28,458 bases of DNA from a virus: positions 1 through 28,458 of IMG/VR virus record IMGVR_UViG_3300032288_003079, one strand, 5' to 3'. Below are positions 1-6,217 of this stretch, piece by piece (position 1 is the first letter of the stretch; every line of letters starts with the position of its first letter). The translations under genes were made by a program, and so were the position numbers. The notes beneath the pieces were generated by a model. That model was not told the origin of the DNA and did not search any database. It saw nothing but the letters and a program-made list of their open reading frames with translations.

Positions 1-80
1 CCTTCAGGATTCTTTCCTTCAGATCTTTGCCAGGCTGGGGATTTACCACCAGATTTCATGACTTTTTTAACTGTTGCCAT
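1..80 (-). CDS. Small basic phage protein, DUF6321-like, 3' end outside window
   Basis: The start codon and the first 26 residues are visible; the gene runs off the left edge. It begins MATVKKVMKSGGKSP and continues AWQRSEGKNPEG. From memory this resembles a widespread small phage protein family (DUF6321-like, 'SPAWQR.EGKNP.GGLN'), whose function I do not know. Its ATG overlaps the TGA of the preceding gene (TGATG), so it is probably translated by coupling in the small-protein chain. The family name is recalled, not searched. Confidence 0.75.
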   Translation of the reverse strand, partial: MATVKKVMKSGGKSPAWQRSEGKNPE

Positions 81-241
81 CATTTACCTTTTCGCTTTGC
101 AGCAATTTTCTTAAATGTTTTAGCCAGAGCTTTAGCCTTTCCTGTACATCCAGGTTTGGTGATAGGAGTACATTTACCTTCTGTACCTCTACGTTTGATA
201 GAAGCAGCAGCTTTTTGCATCCATTTTTTATCTGTAGCCAT
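80..241 (-). CDS. 53-aa Lys-rich small phage protein
   Basis: The reading frame is complete at 53 residues, starting MATDKKWMQKAAASIKRRGT and continuing EGKCTPITKPGC, with a Lys/Ala-rich tail ending KRKGK. The motif 'GTEGKCTPITKPGCTGKAKALA' type is, from memory, recurrent in uncultured phage genomes next to structural genes, with unknown function. High positive charge suggests nucleic-acid contact or a packaged virion protein, which is inference. Two Cys residues (positions 24 and 32) could form a disulfide or a metal site. It follows the previous gene with a 3-nt gap and overlaps the next ATG by one base. Confidence 0.8.
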   Translation of the reverse strand: MATDKKWMQKAAASIKRRGTEGKCTPITKPGCTGKAKALAKTFKKIAAKRKGK

Positions 242-243
242 GG

Positions 244-390
244 TTATTTCTTTTTAGAAGATTTGCCCTTAGCACCAATTGTTCTTTCCTGAACTTTAGT
301 CCAAGCACCTTTAGGATCTACCATAGGAGCTTTCTTTCCTTTGCCACCAACACCTGCAGAGATGTTCTTAGCTTTACTTGCTTTTGCCAT
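244..390 (-). CDS. 48-aa Lys/Gly-rich basic protein
   Basis: A short complete frame begins MAKASKAKNISAGVGGKGKK and ends KGKSSKKK. About a third of residues are Lys or Arg. It shares the MAK/MAT opening of its neighbours and its ATG overlaps the upstream TAA (TAATG), which is the main argument that it is real. No domain is recognised. It is likely one of a set of basic accessory or virion proteins; DNA binding is possible but unproven. Confidence 0.7.
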   Translation of the reverse strand: MAKASKAKNISAGVGGKGKKAPMVDPKGAWTKVQERTIGAKGKSSKKK

Positions 391-746
391 TATTTAGACT
401 TTTTGTATTTATAATCAGGATTGTCTTTGTGCCATTTCTTTGTAGCAGCTACACCTTGCTTTACAGTTTTAGACTTAGCCTTCTTGGTGAGGTTGATTGT
501 ATCCCATTGACCCTTGTCTTTTGTAGGATGGTTTACAATTATGTCTCCAGGCTTAGCTTTACTACTCTTTTTAGTAGCTTTATAAACTACATGCTTCTCA
601 CCACCAGCTTCAACAGTCACCTTTCCACCCTTTTTAAGTGTAGATCCTTTCTCAGGTCCTTTCTTTTTAATCAAGGGACCATTGGGAACAGGCGTAACAT
701 TGCGCATCCTTGGAGCAGATTGCAGTAGTTTTTTAATTGTAGCCAT
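390..746 (-). CDS. 118-aa basic protein, start set by TGATG coupling
   Basis: The protein opens MATIKKLLQSAPRMRN, echoing the MATVKKVMKSGG opening of the leftmost gene. It is strongly basic throughout (for example KKKGPEKGSTLKKGGK) and ends DYKYKKSK. The frame stays open to an ATG at 779, but the start at 746 is preferred: it forms a TGATG overlap with a 26-codon frame just upstream, as every neighbour does, and gives the shared MATIKK start. The central part (about residues 35-75, VTVEAGGEKHVVYK...GDIIVNHP) may be a small beta domain. Function unknown. Confidence 0.75.
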   Translation of the reverse strand: MATIKKLLQSAPRMRNVTPVPNGPLIKKKGPEKGSTLKKGGKVTVEAGGEKHVVYKATKKSSKAKPGDIIVNHPTKDKGQWDTINLTKKAKSKTVKQGVAATKKWHKDNPDYKYKKSK

Positions 747-826
747 CACTTCTGAGATTCTATCAAACAAATTGAACATAATCCGTCTTTATCTAATTCT
801 ATTATATGGATGCCACAGAATTTCAT
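746..826 (-). CDS. 26-aa Cys/His mini-protein, possible zinc knuckle
   Basis: This 26-codon frame starts MKFCGIHIIELD and ends LCSICLIESQK. It has C4-x2-H7 and C17-x2-C20 pairs 13 residues apart, the spacing of a minimal zinc ribbon or knuckle. Support for it as a gene: it starts 6 nt after the homing-endonuclease stop, has AAGGAG just before its ATG, and its TGA overlaps the ATG of the next gene (TGATG). The Shine-Dalgarno-like run is closer to the ATG than is optimal and may be chance. It might also be only a translational-coupling leader. Confidence 0.5.
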   Translation of the reverse strand: MKFCGIHIIELDKDGLCSICLIESQK

Positions 827-832
827 TTCTCC

Positions 833-1456
833 TTATACTGTAACATGTTTCCAAGTCTTTCCTCTATAAATGTCTTTTATAGAGTAGTAACTTAATTTAA
901 GTTTATCTGCAACCTGTTTAGGAAGAAGACCAGTTGCTAACTGTTTCTTAATCTCAATGACCTGTTCTTCTGTAAGTTTAGCCATTTTGTGATTAGACCC
1001 AGCTTTCCAGTTCTTTGATAAGTTTTCTAAGTGTTTAATCCTATAAGCTTCATCTTTCCAGTTTTCCTTCTGAGAAGCTGATTTCTTAAGCTTTACCTCC
1101 TCCGTTCTCTTTATCCCAAGGTTACTTCCAGCTATTTTAGCAACATTATAATGCGGCTTTAGGCTATTTATATACTCTTGTTCAGTCTTAAGAATTTCAT
1201 CAGTAGGACATTCACAAACAATCTCAAACTTAAAGTTATCCTCTCCATGTTTATTAACTGCTCTGATTAGTTTTACACAACTATTCTTACCAGTTCTTAT
1301 GTGATTTACATGGGTGTAATACCTTTTTATGAGGTTATTTGTACTTCCTATATAAAACTTACCATCTATCTCATTAGTAATTTTGTAAATAACTCCCCCT
1401 TTTTGCTTCTCAGAGAAGTATTTTTGTTTACTTTCACTACTAATAGCTAGTATCAT
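833..1456 (-). CDS. GIY-YIG homing endonuclease
   Basis: A GIY-YIG nuclease domain covers about residues 20-110: GVIYKIT (21-27), then FYIGSTNNLIKRYY with R45 as the probable catalytic Arg, and E92 in TEQEYINSLKPHYN as the probable metal-binding Glu. A NUMOD3-like stretch (about 110-133, GSNLGIKRTEE) and a C-terminal helix-turn-helix-like region (160-205, ending DIYRGKTWKHV) are the usual DNA-recognition parts of free-standing phage GIY-YIG endonucleases. It cuts DNA to promote its own spread. Its ATG overlaps the TGA of the upstream gene (ATGA), so it inserted without breaking the operon. It lies among unrelated small basic-protein genes, consistent with a mobile insert. Confidence 0.93.
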   Translation of the reverse strand: MILAISSESKQKYFSEKQKGGVIYKITNEIDGKFYIGSTNNLIKRYYTHVNHIRTGKNSCVKLIRAVNKHGEDNFKFEIVCECPTDEILKTEQEYINSLKPHYNVAKIAGSNLGIKRTEEVKLKKSASQKENWKDEAYRIKHLENLSKNWKAGSNHKMAKLTEEQVIEIKKQLATGLLPKQVADKLKLSYYSIKDIYRGKTWKHVTV

Positions 1457-1620
1457 TTTCCTTTAGCTTTGATCTTTTTTTCCTGGGTCAACATAGCTTT
1501 GGTAGGAGCTTTAGGTTTAGCACCAGTTTTCTTATTCTGGGCTGCTTTGCTCCTCAAATTATCCCAAAGTCCCCTCTGAGAAACACTTCCATCTTTGCGT
1601 TTGATCATTTCCTTTGCCAT
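1453..1620 (-). CDS. 55-aa small basic phage protein (KRKDGSVSQRGLWDN family)
   Basis: The complete 55-residue frame starts MAKEMIKRKDGSVSQRGLWD and ends KKIKAKGK. From memory the 'KRKDGSVSQRGLWDN.R.KAA..KK.G..PKAPT..ML.QE.KI' pattern recurs in uncultured phages near structural genes; its function is unknown. The start overlaps the stop of the gene before it (TAATG), and its stop overlaps the start of the homing endonuclease (ATGA). Confidence 0.8.
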   Translation of the reverse strand: MAKEMIKRKDGSVSQRGLWDNLRSKAAQNKKTGAKPKAPTKAMLTQEKKIKAKGK

Positions 1621-1895
1621 TATAATGAGCTTTTATTTTCCTCTTCAGGCACTTCTTTAACAACACCATTTTCTACAGCTCTAGCCAGGGCTTGTTCAAC
1701 AATTTGATTAGCCTTGTCAGCCAGAAGGATTCTCTGGGATTCTGGGGTGTTTAGAACAGCACGAAGAGCGTTTAACAATACACCAAATTCTCCTCCAGAT
1801 ACGACAAATAGATCATCTTCTGACCATCTGTACTTCTTGTTAGGATCATAGCTAGGAGAGTTCACTGGTTGTTCTTGATCTTTTACGATTTCCAT
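1620..1895 (-). CDS. 91-aa acidic phage protein, first gene of the small-protein operon
   Basis: It starts MEIVKDQEQP, then PNKKYRWSEDDLFVVSGGEF, then a helical part (GVLLNALRAVLNTPESQRIL... to about residue 78) and an acidic end (KEVPEEENKSSL). The pattern of Trp-containing linker, 'GGEFGVLLNALRA.L.TPE.Q' and long helix is familiar from uncultured phage genomes, but I know no function. It is acidic while all downstream partners are very basic, so a scaffold or chaperone role for them is conceivable. A predicted Bacteroidetes-type promoter lies 24 nt upstream. Confidence 0.85.
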   Translation of the reverse strand: MEIVKDQEQPVNSPSYDPNKKYRWSEDDLFVVSGGEFGVLLNALRAVLNTPESQRILLADKANQIVEQALARAVENGVVKEVPEEENKSSL

Positions 1896-1919
1896 ACGTT
1901 AAATTTTTGGTTTTAGGGG

Positions 1920-1951
1920 CGAATGTAATAAAAAATTATGAATCTACCAAA
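1920..1951 (-). promoter_or_regulatory. Bacteroidetes-type promoter for the small-protein operon
   Basis: On the minus strand a TTTG (1951-1948), a 20-nt spacer with a T6 run, and TACATTCG (1927-1920) match the Bacteroidetes TTTG / TAnnTTTG form with one mismatch in the downstream box. The spacer length equals that of the two promoters near 19.9 kb. Transcription would begin near 1914 and leave a short A-rich leader before the ATG at 1895. The upstream box lies just past the end of the preceding tail gene. Confidence 0.6.
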
Positions 1952-1952
1952 T

Positions 1953-2240
1953 TTATTTGTAGATTTCTTTAATTCTAGCCTCTACATCAGCATTTGTCCA
2001 ATCACCAATAGCGTCATAAGCTGCACCTTCCCAAAGCACCACCTTACCAATACGCTTTACGTAGGCTTCCACCACCTTTTCAGCTGGGCTGTCTACAAAA
2101 TATTCGATTTCAATTTGGGATAGGCTCACTTGGTAAGCTGGTACTTCTTTAACCACCTTTGGTGATTCCAGGGATACAACGAGGGAAGATTGGTTCTCTC
2201 GCTCTTGTCTTCTTTGCAAAGATCTTTCGTTAGGTCTCAT
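1953..2240 (-). CDS. 95-aa tail-associated protein, paralogue of the 85-aa protein at 5254
   Basis: The N-terminal 35 residues are charged and low in complexity (RRQEREN). The rest is a compact domain: IEIEYFVDSPAEKVVEAY, then VLWEGAAYDAIGDWT and a final DVEARIKEIYK helix. The same domain recurs in the gene ending at 5254 (YIDSPSYKTVTAY ... VLWEGDAYDAIGQWT ... DVEARLIELF), with roughly half the residues identical over 58 positions. It lies directly downstream of the 693-aa fibre. A small virion component or fibre chaperone is a reasonable guess; no domain name is recognised. Confidence 0.85.
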   Translation of the reverse strand: MRPNERSLQRRQERENQSSLVVSLESPKVVKEVPAYQVSLSQIEIEYFVDSPAEKVVEAYVKRIGKVVLWEGAAYDAIGDWTNADVEARIKEIYK

Positions 2241-2260
2241 TTGTTTTATTTTTAAAATTA

Positions 2261-4342
2261 TTAAGCAGTTACGTTTCCTGCAACAAATACATTTGAATTA
2301 TTATAATATCCAAGCTGCACTGTACCATCTAGCCTTTTAAATGCAACTTTGGAGTAGTTACCATATATAACAGTGGCTGCTGAAATGTTTCCAGAAAGGT
2401 TTGCATTTCCGCTTGCTTCTATAAAACTTATGTTTTTAGATGTAAGTGTTCCACTAGCTGAAAAATCAAAACTACTTGTATTTAGAATGTTTGATTCTAC
2501 GGTACACAACTGCAATACATTACTTGTAAAACTACTGTATTGTAAATCATTTCTGCGTATAGTTGTATTACTAGTGATTGTATTTTCTTGAATAGAACTT
2601 AAATTAGACAGATTGTTATATGATATATTACCACCACTAAAAATATTATTAGTTATTTTACTCTGACTAGTTAGCGTATTATATTTAATTTCACAACCAC
2701 TACCTGAATTGTTGTATATTTCACTCCCTGTATTTAAAGTGTTATACTGAATCCTTGGATATCCTAATGTAAGATTATTATAACCTATTCGAGCTTGACC
2801 ACTCAAATAATTCCATGATATAGAAAGGGAAGCTCCAGTGTTTGCAAAAATGTCAGATTCACCAAACAATTCATTTTCGTATATATCTGTACTAGTTACT
2901 TCATTACCAGATATGGTTGAAAAATTGCTAAGAGTGTTTCCATATATGCTAGAATTATTTAAGTAATTACTATCAATGCTTACTCCTGAATATGTAGCAC
3001 CTGCACTTGTATTTAAAACGTTAGAATCAATAAGACCACTTTGTAAAAAGTTATATTCTATTCCTCCCGAATTCATAACATTTCTAGAAATGTAAGAAGG
3101 TTGAGATAAAACAGTTAATGTATTCTCATCTATGTATGTTTTTTGATTTAGGATATTATCAATAATACCAGTATAATAAAAAAGACCACCATTATCAAGA
3201 TTGTTGTAATATATACCAGCTTCATCATTTATTGTATTTCTTGCAATAATACATTGATGTAATGCATTGCCTTCAATTCCACTAAAATTATTTAACACAT
3301 TGTCTAAGATTTCTGATATATTACCACTAAATGAATTATCTAAAATATAACTACGTGCACTTAATGTGTTTCTATAAATAGAACCTTCTCCTATATTTCC
3401 ATCCATTTGACTTTCTTGTGTCAAAGTGTTTTGGCAAAGTTTAAACCCAGTAAAATTAATACACCCTAAATAACTATCTTTTACATAATTACTATAAATA
3501 CCTCTACCAGTATAAATAGAGTCAGGATAGTTGCCCCATTGAAAACCTTTTATCGGATGACCATATCCTATTTCTAAGAAATTGTAAGTAAAATCAACAT
3601 CGTTGTCCCACTTATCTTTTCTTCTGATGATTAAATCATGCTCATAATCATAATGAATAATATCAACCACTACATTGTAATCAACATCATTAAACGGTAT
3701 GACAGTCCAATCAGCTCCTGATAGAGTATAAATATCTACAGCTGTTCCTAAATTTCCAGATGTATTCACCCAATGTTTGCCACCCCATATAACATTGTCT
3801 CCAATATTATAAGTGGGATTTGCTACACCAAATCCTGAAACAGTTGCTGTAGTTAATGAATAACCTCCTGTAACAGTTGTAGCGGTGGACCAATCACCAC
3901 TTAGCCATTGAATTAGCCCATTAGTAAAATAATATCCTGTGGCCCCATTATCTGCTGTTAATTCTGTATAATAATAATAAGATTCGCCAAAAGGAATGTT
4001 TGTAAGTAAAACATTTTTAACATAATCTTGCCAAATATTGGAACCATTAATTAAGTATTTGGGATTGTAAAATATACCATGTCCTGCAAGAGCCAATTTG
4101 TTTGTTGTAGCAGCTTGAATGAGAATTGTTGTACCTCCATATAATGGAACATCTACTCCAGAAATCTCATAAAATTGTCCTGGAACCAGGGAGTTTGCAC
4201 TAATCAATGCATCCACCTCTGCTTTTGTTACAGACACAATGGTTGATCCACCACCGCCTCCAACAATATCCTCAAGGTTTAACCATCCTTTGTATCCATT
4301 CTTTTCGAGAGCCCAGAAACCAGTTTTAATGTAATGTGGCAT
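2261..4342 (-). CDS. 693-aa beta-helix tail fibre
   Basis: The N-terminus (1-25, ALEKNGYKGWLNLED) and a Gly run (29-32) lead to a conserved module (36-100: AEVDALISANSLVPGQFYEI, GVDVPLYGG, LALAGHGIFYNPKY). A second conserved block at about 183-250 includes VIWGGKHW and YDYEHDLIIRRKDKW. From about 300 to 630 come repeats such as 'I..N.L...S.I..NTL', typical of a right-handed parallel beta-helix. The last ~55 residues form a shared cap (ATVIYGNYSKVAFK, VQLGYYN). The 633-aa protein at 13488 has the same layout from the module onward. Probable host-binding fibre or depolymerase-like adhesin; no catalytic residues are recognised. Confidence 0.85.
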   Translation of the reverse strand: MPHYIKTGFWALEKNGYKGWLNLEDIVGGGGGSTIVSVTKAEVDALISANSLVPGQFYEISGVDVPLYGGTTILIQAATTNKLALAGHGIFYNPKYLINGSNIWQDYVKNVLLTNIPFGESYYYYTELTADNGATGYYFTNGLIQWLSGDWSTATTVTGGYSLTTATVSGFGVANPTYNIGDNVIWGGKHWVNTSGNLGTAVDIYTLSGADWTVIPFNDVDYNVVVDIIHYDYEHDLIIRRKDKWDNDVDFTYNFLEIGYGHPIKGFQWGNYPDSIYTGRGIYSNYVKDSYLGCINFTGFKLCQNTLTQESQMDGNIGEGSIYRNTLSARSYILDNSFSGNISEILDNVLNNFSGIEGNALHQCIIARNTINDEAGIYYNNLDNGGLFYYTGIIDNILNQKTYIDENTLTVLSQPSYISRNVMNSGGIEYNFLQSGLIDSNVLNTSAGATYSGVSIDSNYLNNSSIYGNTLSNFSTISGNEVTSTDIYENELFGESDIFANTGASLSISWNYLSGQARIGYNNLTLGYPRIQYNTLNTGSEIYNNSGSGCEIKYNTLTSQSKITNNIFSGGNISYNNLSNLSSIQENTITSNTTIRRNDLQYSSFTSNVLQLCTVESNILNTSSFDFSASGTLTSKNISFIEASGNANLSGNISAATVIYGNYSKVAFKRLDGTVQLGYYNNSNVFVAGNVTA

Positions 4343-4345
4343 AAT

Positions 4346-5251
4346 TTATTGCTTTAATCCAACGTTGTTTTTAATTATTAAGCTATCATTCTGTATATCT
4401 GTACATGCTGTAGGTGTAGGACCTATCCACCATTTTGGTGTACATGTAGATCCTATAGATCCCATGAAAGGACCTGTGTTGGTGGCAAAATCACACGGTT
4501 TGTACGTATAAAGAATGTTACAATTAGCATCCCAGGCTGCCTGGTGATATAAGCCAATTGTGTGTCCAGATTCATGTGTTGTTGCCAGTCTCACTCTGAG
4601 TGGATTATAAGAAAGCCTATCAGAGAAAACTAAACAAATTTGTTTATTTCCATAAAACATACTTCCTACATAGGCAATTCCTGCTACACCAACATAGAGC
4701 TCACTGCTTGCTGTAACCAGCACTCTTATCCTTTTATAGTCATTAGCAGCATTGTATACATTCTCATCTGTAGTGACTATTAGGTTAAATTTAGAATAGT
4801 CTTGAGCTATAAGGTCAAGTATTTGCTGTATCTCTGCAGGATAGAGTCCACTTGGTAGAGCTGTGTATGGAGCTCCTGTGTTGTTCCAAACATCACCTAC
4901 AGGTAGAACATGTCCATCGAAATCTAGGAGAATTACAGCTTGTGTAGTTACAGGTACAGAGAAAGGAGAACTGTCACATACATCTCCTATACCATCCCCA
5001 TCACTATCTTTCTGATCAGCATTGGCTTTTCTGGGACAATTATCCACATTATCAGCCACCCCATCTTTGTCTCCATCTTTTATACGCACAGGTCCACCAG
5101 ATCTGGCAAGCTCAAACTCCTCCCTGGGATATACAGCATTATCCAATTCTCCAAAATTGCAAATCTCTGGAGGACGAATGCTTCTACTAGGTTCCTTCTG
5201 ACAAGAAAAAACAAATAGAATCACTAAGATAATATGTAATGTGTATTTCAT
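4346..5251 (-). CDS. Metzincin-type zinc metalloprotease lipoprotein with TSP3-like Ca-binding repeats
   Basis: A signal peptide with lipobox VFSC predicts acylation at Cys17. The next residues (CQKE) partly match the K-(D/E) surface-export signal known for Bacteroidetes lipoproteins. Residues 58-93 are Asp-rich thrombospondin type 3-like repeats (DGDKDGVADNVDNCP, DSDGDGIGDVCD). The protease domain has HESGHTIGLYH (226-236), a full HExxHxxGxxH zinc motif with catalytic Glu227, and M263 in PFMGS as a possible Met-turn. It would cleave proteins outside the cell or at the surface of the infected host. It sits 3 nt from the 693-aa fibre gene and 2 nt from the next gene, so it is co-expressed with tail genes. 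Origin from a host gene is likely. Confidence 0.88.
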   Translation of the reverse strand: MKYTLHIILVILFVFSCQKEPSRSIRPPEICNFGELDNAVYPREEFELARSGGPVRIKDGDKDGVADNVDNCPRKANADQKDSDGDGIGDVCDSSPFSVPVTTQAVILLDFDGHVLPVGDVWNNTGAPYTALPSGLYPAEIQQILDLIAQDYSKFNLIVTTDENVYNAANDYKRIRVLVTASSELYVGVAGIAYVGSMFYGNKQICLVFSDRLSYNPLRVRLATTHESGHTIGLYHQAAWDANCNILYTYKPCDFATNTGPFMGSIGSTCTPKWWIGPTPTACTDIQNDSLIIKNNVGLKQ

Positions 5252-5253
5252 AG

Positions 5254-5511
5254 TTATTGAGGAAACAGTTCAATAAGTCTTGCTTCAACATCACTGTCTG
5301 TCCATTGACCAATTGCATCATATGCATCTCCTTCCCAGAGAACAATAGGTCCATATTGCTTTGTGTAAGCAGTTACAGTTTTGTAAGAAGGGCTGTCTAT
5401 GTAATGATCAACAGATATGTTGTTTAGATCAAATACATATATAGAAGGAGTGACAATTTCTTCAGGAGCCTCTAATCTAAGTGGTGTTAGTAGTGTATAA
5501 CCTTTACGCAT
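5254..5511 (-). CDS. 85-aa tail-associated protein, paralogue of the 95-aa protein at 1953
   Basis: Residues 26-85 carry the same domain as the 1953-2240 product: a YIDSP-x5-TAY strand-helix, VLWEGDAYDAIGQWT, and a DVEARLIELF terminal helix. The N-terminus differs (MRKGYTLLTPLRLEAPEE). The pair brackets the metalloprotease and the 693-aa fibre gene, which suggests duplication of a unit. Role unknown; a small structural or assembly protein is likely. Confidence 0.82.
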   Translation of the reverse strand: MRKGYTLLTPLRLEAPEEIVTPSIYVFDLNNISVDHYIDSPSYKTVTAYTKQYGPIVLWEGDAYDAIGQWTDSDVEARLIELFPQ

Positions 5512-5515
5512 ATTA

Positions 5516-5800
5516 TTAATTTAATTCTATTTCAAAAACAATTGTTGCTGAGCTCTTTATACTCTTTGACAAATTTAACTTAATTTGTAATAAGTTATGA
5601 AGTTTCAATATCTCTTCCAGCAACATTTGGTTGTATTTTGGAAGGGAAGGGGCAAGCCTGAAGTGGTATGCATCAGGGTGCCTTGTCACTTCTAATATTG
5701 AAAGCTCATCTACAGAGTCTATTACACCCTGTAAATGAGAGAAATATGCTAGTTCGTTGTCCTGCATTACAGGAGGAAAGAACTTTTTGTGTAGTTGCAT
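5516..5800 (-). CDS. Hypothetical 94-aa protein
   Basis: No family is recognised. The central part (LAPSLPKYNQMLLEEILKLHNLLQ) predicts one amphipathic helix, followed by a hydrophobic strand (SATIVFEIELN). It begins MQLHKKFFPPVMQDNE. Its start overlaps the stop of the gene at 5800 (TAATG), and the gene lies in an otherwise gapless tail operon, so it is likely expressed. Function cannot be assigned. Confidence 0.7.
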   Translation of the reverse strand: MQLHKKFFPPVMQDNELAYFSHLQGVIDSVDELSILEVTRHPDAYHFRLAPSLPKYNQMLLEEILKLHNLLQIKLNLSKSIKSSATIVFEIELN

Positions 5801-6204
5801 TAACTAAGAGTTAATAGATATTTGGTTTTTGCAGCTTCTCCAGAGAGAGAATCAGCTAGGTTTGATATGTCATGATAGCTATTACTTTCTGCATAGCTTT
5901 TTAAACTAGATGCAAAAGATAAAAGATTTGCCACACATTCATTTCCTGTACAGTTTATTAGAGGTTCTATTTTATAAGGTGCAGGACGTTTTCCTGTGTA
6001 GCCCATGAGCTTCTCAACCACCCCATCTTTAAAGTCATGTACATAATCATATAATCCACCAAGAGCCTGATGTTCTGCATAACTACTTGTCTGCCAATGT
6101 AATAGGTGCAGCTGCTCATGAAAATATGTGAGTTTACCTGCGATGGTTTCTAAGTTCAGTTCTCCAGAACTCAGCATTTCTTGTGGAAATAAGGATTTTG
6201 CCAT
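5800..6204 (-). CDS. 134-aa helical protein, Dps/ferritin-like or DUF5856-like
   Basis: The protein appears to be all helices. Residues 22-50 read AGKLTYFHEQLHLLHWQTSS and then YAEHQALGGLYDYVHDFKDG. This 'LH.LHWQT.SYAEH.ALG.LYD...D..D' pattern resembles the first two helices of Dps/ferritin-like proteins and, from memory, the phage DUF5856 family. The His, Glu and Asp side chains could bind metal, but whether the ferroxidase set is complete is not clear. The C-terminal half has two Cys (NCTGNEC) and a Ser/Ala-rich helix pair. Its position between a large adhesin and small tail genes gives no clear role. Confidence 0.75.
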   Translation of the reverse strand: MAKSLFPQEMLSSGELNLETIAGKLTYFHEQLHLLHWQTSSYAEHQALGGLYDYVHDFKDGVVEKLMGYTGKRPAPYKIEPLINCTGNECVANLLSFASSLKSYAESNSYHDISNLADSLSGEAAKTKYLLTLS

Positions 6205-6217
6205 TATATGTTAATTT

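Noticed and set aside
747-779. Upstream ATG for the 118-aa basic protein
   Set aside because: The added residues (MFNLFDRISEV) overlap the 26-aa frame, and the inner start gives both TGATG coupling and the family-like MATIKK start.
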